Source: UM-FILTER-49-7 sp964599895
GTDB taxonomy: Bacteria; Acidobacteriota; Holophagae; Thermotomaculales; Thermotomaculaceae
Assembly: GCA_964599895.1 (NCBI GenBank)
Contig: CAZRHT010000020.1
Location: forward strand, 1 to 43,529
Direction: 5' to 3'
DNA length: 43,529 bases
The notes beneath the pieces are model-generated. The model was given only the letters and a program-made list of their open reading frames with translations. It made no database searches and was not told where the DNA came from. Below are positions 1-7,365 of this stretch, one piece after another. Position numbers and translations under genes: made by a program. Every line of letters starts with the position of its first letter. Position 1 is the stretch's first letter.

Positions 1-174
1 ACCGAGGTGTTTGCAGAGGGTGGAAAGGCAGTGGTGGCAGCGGGTATCCCGCTGGGTCATGTGCCCACTGCCGAGGAAATCGCCTGGCCTATTGTTTTTC
101 TTGCGTCTGAACGGGCTTCCGCTATTACCGGTGAGATTCTCAACGCCAACGGAGGCAATGTCCTCTGTGGGTAA
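1..174 (+). CDS. Short-chain dehydrogenase/reductase (FabG-like), C-terminal end only
   Basis: Frame 1 is open from the first base and ends at TAA 172-174, giving the last 57 residues of a protein whose start lies outside the window. The run IPLGHVPTAEEIAWPIVFLA followed by an ITGEILNANGG-type ending is the classic C-terminus of SDR enzymes such as 3-oxoacyl-ACP reductase (substrate-loop end, last helix, final strand). The catalytic YxxxK and the nucleotide-binding region are not present, so substrate and cofactor cannot be judged. It lies 16 bases before the SGNH-like gene and probably belongs to the same operon, where it could supply or modify the acyl chain used by the downstream ACP, ligase and MBOAT genes (inference). 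Confidence 0.85.
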   Translation, partial: TEVFAEGGKAVVAAGIPLGHVPTAEEIAWPIVFLASERASAITGEILNANGGNVLCG

Positions 175-190
175 GAAGGGAAGGAGAAGG

Positions 191-1318
191 GTGAGGTCTT
201 CTTCGAAGAAGGAGATCCCGGCCGAAACCGGTACGGAAAACCATCTTAGCAGTTCGCATGTTCAGAACGGGAAATCATTGAGACTCAGTTGGCCATTTGG
301 GCTGAATCTAATCAAGGCGATCACTCTTATTGTTATCATAGCGTTGGCCGGGGAATTTGTGCTTCGCATTCCAAATGTAAGACGACAACTTCCCCCACCT
401 GTTCTGGGCACAGGCAACCTGACTTTTGATGTCACCTGGGAATATCTTCAGAGGACCCTTGAATTGTACGGGCACGTGGATTGTGTGTTTATGGGGAGCT
501 CCATGATTAAGTATTCCATTGAACCAAAATTGTTTCAAGAAAAGTTCAGAGAAAAATCCGGACATGATATTGTATGTTTCAATTTTGGTGTCTTAGGTAT
601 GAGGGCATCTGAAGCCGGTTTTTATAAATCACTGATAGAGAAGTTTATGCCCTCATTCGTTGTCAGTGAGGTTACACCATTGTTTGTATATGAACGTTTT
701 CTGGAAAATCGGAATTCTCCGCTTATTTCGGAAAGCCCGTGGGGTCGTTTTCAATCAGGAGACTACTCGGTAAAAGGGTGGTTGCTGACCCATTCACTGT
801 TGTTTCGTTATATCATGAAATGGAATATGTGGGTTCGGTCCCCGAGCCAGTACAGGCATTTTCAAATGACTTCACGGAATATGACAATGGACGGATTCCT
901 TGTGAGAAGCAATAGCCCGAAGAAGAAAAGAACAAATCGTCCAATCCGTAACCGGATTAAGAATACGTTGTCCGGCAAGGTTGGTAATGTACAGGCATTG
1001 GACAAGTGGCTGGGAGTTTTTTCAGGGGAAGCGCCTGTTGTTTTTCTGGAAATTCCACTGAGAGGCAAAACCGGGCGTTCCCGTGGGGAAAGAGACAAAA
1101 AATTTGCAATAGCCCGGATGTTATTGCGGAAAGTAATTAAAGATAAAGGAGGGCTTCTGTTTTCCCCTGGTGAAGAAATGAACTTGGACAAAAACTGCTG
1201 GATGAGCATCAACCATATGAACGTACAAGGGGCAAAATTGTTCACCCCCGCCTTCGCAGACAAACTGGCAGAAGCGATTTCAACTGGAATATTTGAATGG
1301 CCCGGGGATAAGAGATGA
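191..1318 (+). CDS. SGNH/DltD-like membrane-anchored protein of an O-acylation cassette
   Basis: I place the start at GTG 191, with AAGGAG at 181-186; an in-frame ATG at 158 would overlap the SDR gene and has poor spacing. The roughly 375-residue protein has a basic, low-complexity N-terminus, one membrane segment near residues 40-62, and an outward domain. Block I of the SGNH fold appears as FMGSSMIKYS, and the C-terminus has SINHMN where SGNH hydrolases carry DxxH. The histidine is kept but the usual Asp is Ser, so hydrolase activity is uncertain. Partners of MBOAT acyltransferases such as DltD and AlgX/AlgJ have this architecture. The stop overlaps the MBOAT start (ATGA), implying translational coupling. 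Likely role: helping acylate a cell-envelope glycan or lipid outside the inner membrane (inference). Confidence 0.65.
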   Translation: MRSSSKKEIPAETGTENHLSSSHVQNGKSLRLSWPFGLNLIKAITLIVIIALAGEFVLRIPNVRRQLPPPVLGTGNLTFDVTWEYLQRTLELYGHVDCVFMGSSMIKYSIEPKLFQEKFREKSGHDIVCFNFGVLGMRASEAGFYKSLIEKFMPSFVVSEVTPLFVYERFLENRNSPLISESPWGRFQSGDYSVKGWLLTHSLLFRYIMKWNMWVRSPSQYRHFQMTSRNMTMDGFLVRSNSPKKKRTNRPIRNRIKNTLSGKVGNVQALDKWLGVFSGEAPVVFLEIPLRGKTGRSRGERDKKFAIARMLLRKVIKDKGGLLFSPGEEMNLDKNCWMSINHMNVQGAKLFTPAFADKLAEAISTGIFEWPGDKR

Positions 1319-2746
1319 ACCTAATTTCGGGGCACTTCATCCTTTTTCTACTCTCTGTGTTGTTTCTCTACTATACGATTCCCAAGAAAAATCAGAACGC
1401 ACTGCTTCTGGTGGCATCCTACCTTTTCTACTTTTCGATTTCTTTCTGGTTTCCGGCAATACTTGCAGTGGTAACAGTTGTTACATGGCTGGTATCAAAG
1501 CCCCTGTACTTGAAAGGACAACGCCGGAAGTATTTTTTTATTTCTGGTATCGGATTCAACCTGGCTGTTCTTGTACTGTTTAAGATTCACCATTTCTTTG
1601 TTCCGGAGATCCTGTCCAGACTGGATATGTTTGGATGGAAAAATCAGACTCTGGGACTTCATGTCCTTATTCCGGTGGGAATGTCATTTTATGTACTTCA
1701 GGCCATTTCGTTTCTGGTGGATAGTTATCAACGTCGACTCAAGGTTATGCCAAAATTGCTTGATTTTGCTTTGTATCTGGCATACTTTGCGAAACTGACT
1801 GCCGGTCCCATTGAAAGACCGGAATCATTTATGTCCCAGTTGGCGCGGAATCGGATTGTGGATAATGAAACCGTTTCCAAAGCGTTTACCCTTTTGCTGA
1901 TCGGGCTGGTCCGTAAAGTCGTGGTGGCGGATCCTTTGCTGGCAGCGGTGCCTTTGAAAGTATTCCAGGATCCCGGCATGTACACAGCTGCACAGTTGGC
2001 ATTGATGACGGTTTTGTTTGGGGTTGGCCTATATTTTGACTTTTCCGGATACACCGATATCGTCAGGGGAATCAGCGGTCTTTTTGGAATTGAACTGTCG
2101 CCAAATTTCCGGTGGCCGCTTTTTTCACGGAGTTTTTCCGATTTTTGGAACCGATGGCATATTACGCTTTCTCACTGGCTTCGCGATAATATTTTCTACC
2201 CCCTTACACGGAGGTATCTGAAGAAGAATTCCAGGCCTGATCACTGGAAAGTTGTGTTCATGCCACCTTTGTTGACGATGCTTTTCAGTGGTTTCTGGCA
2301 CGGAACCGCGACGCATTTTCTTGCATGGGGCATGTTGATGGGATTGTTGCTTGCGGTGGAAAGATTGTGGCGGTTGAAGGTGAATCCAGCCGAGAGAATG
2401 GTGTCTGGAAATCTCCGCCATGCAGGTTCAANNNNNNNNNNCTGTTTTTACCGTCGGCCTTATATTCCTATGTTCAATTCCGTTTATGGTTCCCCTCGAA
2501 AATATCCCATCTTATATGAAGGCGATTTCCCAATTAGCCGGATCTAATGCAGCCGATTTTCGTATACTTATCTTTCTTGTTCCAGGGCTGTTAATTGACC
2601 TGGTACAATTCAGGGCAAACGATGAGTTGGTCTTTATGAGGTGGCCATCAAGTGTTCTGACAGTTGCGATCGGTTTTTCCTTGTTCGCGGTCTTTTTCAT
2701 GAGTCAGGTCTATGTGCCCGGTGTATTTCTGTACCAGGGATTTTGA
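1315..2746 (+). CDS. MBOAT family O-acyltransferase (AlgI/DltB-like), interrupted by an assembly gap
   Basis: This is a multi-pass membrane acyltransferase of about 477 residues that moves an acyl group from a cytoplasmic carrier across the membrane to an envelope acceptor. Family signatures: PVGMSFYVLQ near residue 120, DFSGYTDI near 242, FWNRWHITLSHWLRD near 277-291, and SGFWHG with the presumed catalytic His at residue 329. A 10-N gap at 2432-2441 lies in a late hydrophobic region. Upstream coding is in frame 1 and downstream coding in frame 2, so the true missing length should be a multiple of three; I treat this as an assembly artefact, not a mutation. The reading frame resumes to a stop at 2746, 10 bases before the ACP gene. 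The next-door ACP and AMP-ligase suggest an ACP-bound donor. Confidence 0.88.
2432..2441. other. Assembly gap (10 N) inside the MBOAT gene
   Basis: Ten N bases. Clear MBOAT coding on both sides is in different frames, so the N count is nominal and the real missing length is probably divisible by three. Confidence 0.99.
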
Positions 2747-2755
2747 GGAGGAATT

Positions 2756-3013
2756 ATGATTTCAGCTTCCGAAGTACGTAAAGAACTCAAGAAATTTATT
2801 CTGAATGAGATTCTCCGGGATACCACATACCGGATAAAGCCGGACGAACCGCTGATTTCCGGTGGGTTGATTGACTCATTCAGCGTGGTTCAGATTGCCG
2901 TATTTGTAGAGGAAGCCTTTGATGTGGTGATTCCGGACGCGGATCTTACAGTTAAAAATATGGATACTCTGGATAAAATAACGCAGCTAATTCTGGAGTT
3001 GAGGAAGAAATGA
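2756..3013 (+). CDS. Acyl carrier protein (DltC-like, dedicated)
   Basis: This is a small acidic 85-residue four-helix carrier. The 4'-phosphopantetheine attachment site is Ser41 in GGLIDSFSVVQI, matching the D-S-[FL] motif of acyl and peptidyl carrier proteins. The start ATG is preceded by GAGGAGGAATT-like sequence at about 2745-2755, a very strong ribosome binding site. The gene sits between an MBOAT acyltransferase and an AMP-forming ligase and overlaps the ligase start by four bases (ATGA), so it is most likely the ligase's acceptor and the MBOAT's donor. It is not in a fatty-acid synthesis cluster, so a housekeeping AcpP role is unlikely. The acyl group carried is unknown. Confidence 0.88.
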   Translation: MISASEVRKELKKFILNEILRDTTYRIKPDEPLISGGLIDSFSVVQIAVFVEEAFDVVIPDADLTVKNMDTLDKITQLILELRKK

Positions 3014-4701
3014 ACTCGAAAGAGACGCTTTCAATGAGTGGATTATTCGAGAAATCTCATGAACAATCATGGAAAGCCTTGGCTATTGTTTTGTTTGATG
3101 ATGCGGGTGCAATGTTCCGGGTCAGTCGTGCTGAGCTGATGACCAGGGCTGAGTATTATTCTGACTTATTGAGAAGCAAAGGTATTGAACATGGACAGAA
3201 TGTACTGCTGTGTTTGCCTCATTCTGTTGAGTTGGTGTCGTGGCTATGTGGCTGCTTTCTGTCTCAGATTGTCCCCTCCATTCTTGCAAGCCCGGCCAGC
3301 AGCAGGGGAGAGAAAGGGAATTGGGAACGAATTCGAAGGGCAGCGTCCCAAGTAGACGCTGCGGCAGTGGTAGTGACGCACGAATGGAAAAATGAACTGC
3401 AATTGGAGTTGAAGGATATGGCATGTCAGGTCTTATCATCTGGCAGTGAAAGATTTGATGCAGGTGTGTCCAAGGTTCGGAGTTCCCCTGACATGAATAT
3501 ACCCGGATATGTCCAGTTTACCAGCGGAAGCACTGGGAGCAGCAAGGGCGTGGTTCTTTCAGGAGCGGCTATAAAAGCCTGCCTACAGAGTATGGCGGAA
3601 GCCTTTGCTCTAACAAAAGAAGATACGGTTGTGAGCTGCCTTCCTCTCTCACATGATTTCGGTCTGTTTGCGGGGCTGCTGATGCCATTGATGGCCGGTG
3701 TTCCAGTTGTTCTTATTTCTCCTTCCATGTGGGTCAGACGTCCGGCAATATTACTTCAACAGATCCATAATTGTGGGGGGACTATTGCCTGGCTCCCAAA
3801 TTCCGGCTTTGTTCATTGTGCACGGTTTGTTCGGGATCGGGAGATGGCAGATATTGATCTGAAAGGGCTTCGCTTCATTATTAACGGGGCTGAACCAATT
3901 CTTCATTCCAGCAATCAGATGTTTCTGACCAGATTTTCTAAATATGGCTTTAAAGAAAGCGCTTTGGCCACCGGATATGGCATGGCTGAGAACACACTGG
4001 GTGTCACGTACAGCATGCCAGGGAAACGGGCACCTGTTGTATTTGTTCATGGGCCCGATCTTGCAAGCAAAGGGATCGTCCGGATTGTTCCGGAAGCAAG
4101 TCCAGATTCAGTGGCTGTCGTCTCCTGTGGACAGCCACTGAAAGGAACGAAGATCCAGATTTTGGGTAAAGGAGGGGATATCCTTCCTGAATTCCATGTG
4201 GGAGAAATTGTTATTCAATCAGAATCATTGTTTTCAGAGTACACGGGGGACAAAATCTCTACAGATCGAGCATTAGTGGATGGTTGGTTTCATACCGGAG
4301 ATCTTGGTTTCATGATTGGGAATGACCTTTTCTTTTCAGGACGAATGAAGGATCTGATTATTGTGGGCGGCAGAAATATTTCTCCCGTTGAATTGGAGAA
4401 AGTTGCGGCTGAAGTGCCCGGTGTCCGTTCTGGTCAAGTTGTGGCTTTCGGGGTGCCGGATGAAAGTCTGGGAACTGAACGCATTGTCATTGTGTGTGCT
4501 GTTCGCATGAGTGAGCTTTCTGAAACAAAGGATGCGATGGTGAGAAGAATACGGCAACACATTGCAGGGAAAACAGGCATATCAGTTTCAGAAGTGCGAC
4601 TGGTTCGGAAGGGATGGATTGAGAAAACAGGAAACGGAAAATTGGCCCGATCAAGAAACCGAGAGAAGTATGTTCGCGAAGGGACGAATGGGAATGGATG
4701 A
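3010..4701 (+). CDS. Fatty-acyl-AMP ligase-like (FAAL/ANL superfamily) enzyme
   Basis: This 563-residue cytoplasmic adenylating enzyme would activate a carboxylic acid with ATP and load it on the adjacent ACP. The A3 phosphate loop is FTSGSTGSSKGV at residues 170-181. The region CLPLSHDFGL followed by a SPSMWVRRP-type segment (residues 210-245) closely follows the FAAL pattern (LPxxHDMGL, then SPxxFxxRP). The A8 hinge reads GRMKDLIIVGGRNISP, and the C-terminal domain retains a TGNGKLARS motif with the catalytic lysine. The length is within the family range of about 560-600 residues. It resembles FAALs more than D-alanine ligase (DltA), so a fatty or hydroxy-fatty acyl group is the better guess than D-Ala. 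It is the last gene of the cassette and overlaps the ACP stop. Confidence 0.82.
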   Translation: MNSKETLSMSGLFEKSHEQSWKALAIVLFDDAGAMFRVSRAELMTRAEYYSDLLRSKGIEHGQNVLLCLPHSVELVSWLCGCFLSQIVPSILASPASSRGEKGNWERIRRAASQVDAAAVVVTHEWKNELQLELKDMACQVLSSGSERFDAGVSKVRSSPDMNIPGYVQFTSGSTGSSKGVVLSGAAIKACLQSMAEAFALTKEDTVVSCLPLSHDFGLFAGLLMPLMAGVPVVLISPSMWVRRPAILLQQIHNCGGTIAWLPNSGFVHCARFVRDREMADIDLKGLRFIINGAEPILHSSNQMFLTRFSKYGFKESALATGYGMAENTLGVTYSMPGKRAPVVFVHGPDLASKGIVRIVPEASPDSVAVVSCGQPLKGTKIQILGKGGDILPEFHVGEIVIQSESLFSEYTGDKISTDRALVDGWFHTGDLGFMIGNDLFFSGRMKDLIIVGGRNISPVELEKVAAEVPGVRSGQVVAFGVPDESLGTERIVIVCAVRMSELSETKDAMVRRIRQHIAGKTGISVSEVRLVRKGWIEKTGNGKLARSRNREKYVREGTNGNG

Positions 4702-4936
4702 AATAAATTATCTTGTTTCTCCACGTGAGGACAGCGCTCTTTGCTACTATTCCCTCAATACGTTTGGAAGATTCGGGCATTCTCCGGCTGTACTTGTTCC
4801 CAACCTTGCATTGGCCACTATTTAGGTAATGGTTCCTGATGGATTCAGGATTCAGATTTGCGATGAGAGACTCAGTTCTTGATAGTTTTATAATCAGTAA
4901 ATTGAATAGTACTTAACTTTTTTGTAAAAATAAATG
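4702..4936. other. Intergenic stretch without a convincing gene
   Basis: No recognisable protein or tRNA was found between the ligase gene and the promoter at 4937. A 6-bp hairpin (TCCTGA 4834-4839 with TCAGGA 4845-4850) lacks a T-tract and is at best a weak terminator for the cassette. The last 25 bases before the promoter are A/T-rich (4912-4936), as in an UP element. Confidence 0.5.
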
Positions 4937-4965
4937 TTGACAAAGATGGCGTAAGTTTCTATATT
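4937..4965 (+). promoter_or_regulatory. Strong sigma70-type promoter driving a short transcript
   Basis: TTGACA (4937-4942), a 17-nt spacer and TATATT (4960-4965): a consensus -35 and a 5/6 -10 element. A T/A-rich tract directly upstream resembles an UP element. The predicted transcript start is near 4972. No protein gene follows before the intrinsic terminator at 5030-5056, so the promoter appears to serve a small RNA. Confidence 0.72.
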
Positions 4966-4971
4966 CTAGTT

Positions 4972-5056
4972 GTTCATATGCGTGGAGACGAATTTCTTAC
5001 CCCCCTTTTTTTCGTTGATCAACGCATCCAGCCCACCGGAAGGTGGGCTTTTTTTT
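4972..5056 (+). ncRNA. Candidate small regulatory RNA, about 85 nt, with a C-rich loop
   Basis: The region is bounded by a near-consensus promoter and a strong intrinsic terminator only about 85 nt apart. Stem I pairs ATGCGT (4978-4983) with ACGCAT (5022-5027). Stem II pairs ACGAA (4988-4992) with TTCGT (5011-5015). Together they present an 18-nt unpaired loop (4993-5010) containing six consecutive C followed by U. The terminator hairpin forms the 3' stem. C-rich loops of this kind pair with Shine-Dalgarno sequences in known sRNAs. The only ORF here, from ATG 4978, has no ribosome binding site and reads through the terminator, so a peptide is unlikely. It does not look like 6S, SRP or tmRNA. 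The existence and function of the RNA are inferred from architecture alone. Confidence 0.55.
5030..5056 (+). terminator. Rho-independent terminator of the candidate small RNA
   Basis: An 8-bp perfect G/C-rich stem, AGCCCACC (5030-5037) and GGTGGGCT (5042-5049), with a GGAA tetraloop and eight T (5049-5056). There is no T-tract on the other side, so it acts on the plus strand. Confidence 0.9.
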
Positions 5057-5070
5057 GTCTTGATAATGGT

Positions 5071-7224
5071 TCAGCCACCAAACAGCTTGTTGAGCAGTTT
5101 CTTCTTCAACTTTTTCCGAATTTCCTTCTCTGCGTCTTTCAGGTCAAGTTTTACCTTCGGTTTTCGCAATTCCCCTTTGATCTCCAGCGGTAGTGTCACC
5201 TTTCCACCTGATTCCAGCAGACGGAGTTTGGCAGGGAGTTTTTTGCCCGCTTCCCCGGATAGTTGAACCGGGACTTTCATGTCCAGTTGTCCATCAAGAG
5301 AGACAGTCCCGTTGAAGTCGGCCCGGATTCCCCGGGCGGACATCCGGGTATTCCTGATTTCCGCTTTTCCATCCCGTATTTTTGCCTCTCCATCAAAATG
5401 GTCCATCTTTTTCCCGACAAATTTCATACTGGTGAGTTCCTCCACCTTCTTCAGCGCCGGAGTGTCCCGAAGCGTGGCGTCTGAAACGTTAAATGTCAGG
5501 GTGCCGCTGGCAGTCTGTTTCAGTTCGTCGCTGTTGGACCCTGTTCCCGACATGTTGAAAGCAGTGGAGAGACGACCTCCCTCCACGGGAAACTTATTTG
5601 AGAGGATGCCGGTAAGTTTCAGTTTATTTGTCTGGCCTTCAGTGGAGAAGCTGATTCCTTTCCCTTCGGGCAGCAATTTGCCTGTTATGGCGAAGGAGCC
5701 ACCCAGTGTTCTGCCGATGCACTTTTTAAGGAAAGTGCCTTTATCCCCGGCGATTAGAATGGTTTCCAGCTCGGACAGTGTCAAGCCCGGCAGCACTACG
5801 GATCCAATGGCACAATCAATGTGGTGGGTCATTCCTTCAAAATCGGGGTAAGTGACAGGAATTGGCTTGTTTTCTCCGGTTTTCTGAAATTTTGAGTCAG
5901 ATTTGACCTGTTTTTCGCGTTTCTCTTCCATATTGTTTGTTTTTGAGGAAAAGTCTATCATTTTTCCCCGAATCTCCAGGTTTGAACTGCCGTGATTGGA
6001 AAGATACTGGTTGATGGTTCCGTTGATGGCCAAATCTGTCTGTGCATTGTTCAACAAGAGATTGGCAATATGAATCTCTTTCTCTGTCATGGTGAGTTTT
6101 CCGGCCAGATTCAACGGGGTCATTCCACTGAGAGTGATTTGATCATCTTTCATAATTAACTGAGCGGAAATTCCATTACTGCCACCGGTACCGGAGAGCT
6201 CCACACCTCCCTGAAAGTGTGTGCCTTCCGGGAACGGGGACTGGGAAGGGGGAATCAGTTCAGTCAATCCCTGAAGATCCAGTTTGTCCCCACTGAAAGA
6301 AACGAGTGTGTCCGGCATCAGCTTCCCGGATAACTTGAATGTGGAGTCTCGAACCGTGAGTTTGGAAGGCCCGAGCTTCACGAAACTCCCGTCCATTGAG
6401 GCGGTTCCGTTTATTTCCCCTTTGACAGGGTAGGAAATTACACCTTTGTCAAGGGTTACTGTCAGCGTAGTAAAGTCGAAGCTTCCGTGAAAGCTGAAGT
6501 TATCGCCGGAGGTGTCCAGCGAGAATCTTGCGGTTCCGGACAGTTTATCAATGGGAATTTCCTCTTCCGGCAAAAGCTTCAGCAAGGGCTTAATTTTAGA
6601 GATTCTCAGCGAGCCATTGAGGGTTTTCAAGGCATTCTTGTTTTCAAGGGTACCGGTCAGTTTCAGTTCATTCGCGGGATCACCGGGAGACATGGCCAGT
6701 TGAAATCCGGTTCCAGGCTCCAGCAGTACATGAATTCCTGAGATTTCGGTTGTTTTTTCCCTGCTGGTGACACGGAAGGTGGCATTTCGGATTTCCAGTT
6801 TGCCCAGGGGAAGCTCTCCAGATGTGGTTTCCGCTTTCTCAGTTCTTGTCCGATCGGATTCTTTCGGTGCAGCCACCTTTATCTTTCTGTCCAGGGGGAT
6901 TGTAACTGTAGCACCTGTAACGGAAACGGATTTCAGATAGAGCTTCCCACTGATTAGTTTCAGCATTGATGGACGAACATTCACCTCATCAGCGCTCAGT
7001 TTGATACCATCCGGAGTTTTCAGTAACAGGTTGTGAACCAGAACTCTTGCCGGAAAAGACAGGCTGTAATTTTCCATTGAAATTTCGATACCGGTTCTGG
7101 ATTTGATGCTTTCAGAGGCCCATTTCTGCAAATCTTTGTTTTTGAGGGAAAAATAGGCAACCGTGGGAATCACGATCAACGCCAGAATAATGATTGCCGT
7201 GATGATAAGAAGTGTTCTTTTCAT
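5071..7224 (-). CDS. AsmA-like protein, inner-membrane anchored
   Basis: This 717-residue protein has one N-terminal membrane helix (residues about 4-27) followed by a long, beta-rich periplasmic region of repeated strands. It has an AsmA/TamB-type N-terminal domain (residues about 30-115) and a typical AsmA C-terminal part with an SMKFVGKKMDHFDGEAKI-like segment, ending in a Lys-rich tail. AsmA-like proteins form elongated grooves that move phospholipids between the membranes of diderms or affect outer-membrane assembly. The start ATG follows GGAGG with 6-nt spacing. It is a single gene, divergent from the SLC13 transporter; a TATAAT on the minus strand at 7264-7259 without a good -35 could be its -10 box. 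The C-terminus lies 15 bp from the small-RNA terminator and is convergent with it. It could also be annotated as a GspN/DUF748-like protein. Confidence 0.75.
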   Translation of the reverse strand: MKRTLLIITAIIILALIVIPTVAYFSLKNKDLQKWASESIKSRTGIEISMENYSLSFPARVLVHNLLLKTPDGIKLSADEVNVRPSMLKLISGKLYLKSVSVTGATVTIPLDRKIKVAAPKESDRTRTEKAETTSGELPLGKLEIRNATFRVTSREKTTEISGIHVLLEPGTGFQLAMSPGDPANELKLTGTLENKNALKTLNGSLRISKIKPLLKLLPEEEIPIDKLSGTARFSLDTSGDNFSFHGSFDFTTLTVTLDKGVISYPVKGEINGTASMDGSFVKLGPSKLTVRDSTFKLSGKLMPDTLVSFSGDKLDLQGLTELIPPSQSPFPEGTHFQGGVELSGTGGSNGISAQLIMKDDQITLSGMTPLNLAGKLTMTEKEIHIANLLLNNAQTDLAINGTINQYLSNHGSSNLEIRGKMIDFSSKTNNMEEKREKQVKSDSKFQKTGENKPIPVTYPDFEGMTHHIDCAIGSVVLPGLTLSELETILIAGDKGTFLKKCIGRTLGGSFAITGKLLPEGKGISFSTEGQTNKLKLTGILSNKFPVEGGRLSTAFNMSGTGSNSDELKQTASGTLTFNVSDATLRDTPALKKVEELTSMKFVGKKMDHFDGEAKIRDGKAEIRNTRMSARGIRADFNGTVSLDGQLDMKVPVQLSGEAGKKLPAKLRLLESGGKVTLPLEIKGELRKPKVKLDLKDAEKEIRKKLKKKLLNKLFGG

Positions 7225-7365
7225 GGGGTGCCTCCGTTTATGCTATAAATTTGATTGAATTATACCGCATTCCCGATTTCCGTAGGTCGTTTTTCTGATA
7301 TGATGGAATCAGCGCAATGATTTGATAATGATTGGATTCACTGATTTACAGAAAGAGGAGGCGTG

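Noticed and set aside
4562..4825. 87-residue plus-strand ORF overlapping the end of the FAAL-like gene
   Set aside because: Most of it overlaps the ligase in another frame, no family is recognisable, and no ribosome binding site precedes its start.
5030..5049. GGAA tetraloop hairpin as an SRP RNA apex
   Set aside because: SRP RNA has a different asymmetric loop near the tetraloop; here the stem is perfect and followed by a T-run, a standard terminator.
4978..5193. 71-residue ORF starting within the small-RNA region
   Set aside because: It has no ribosome binding site and runs through a strong terminator into the end of the AsmA-like gene on the other strand.
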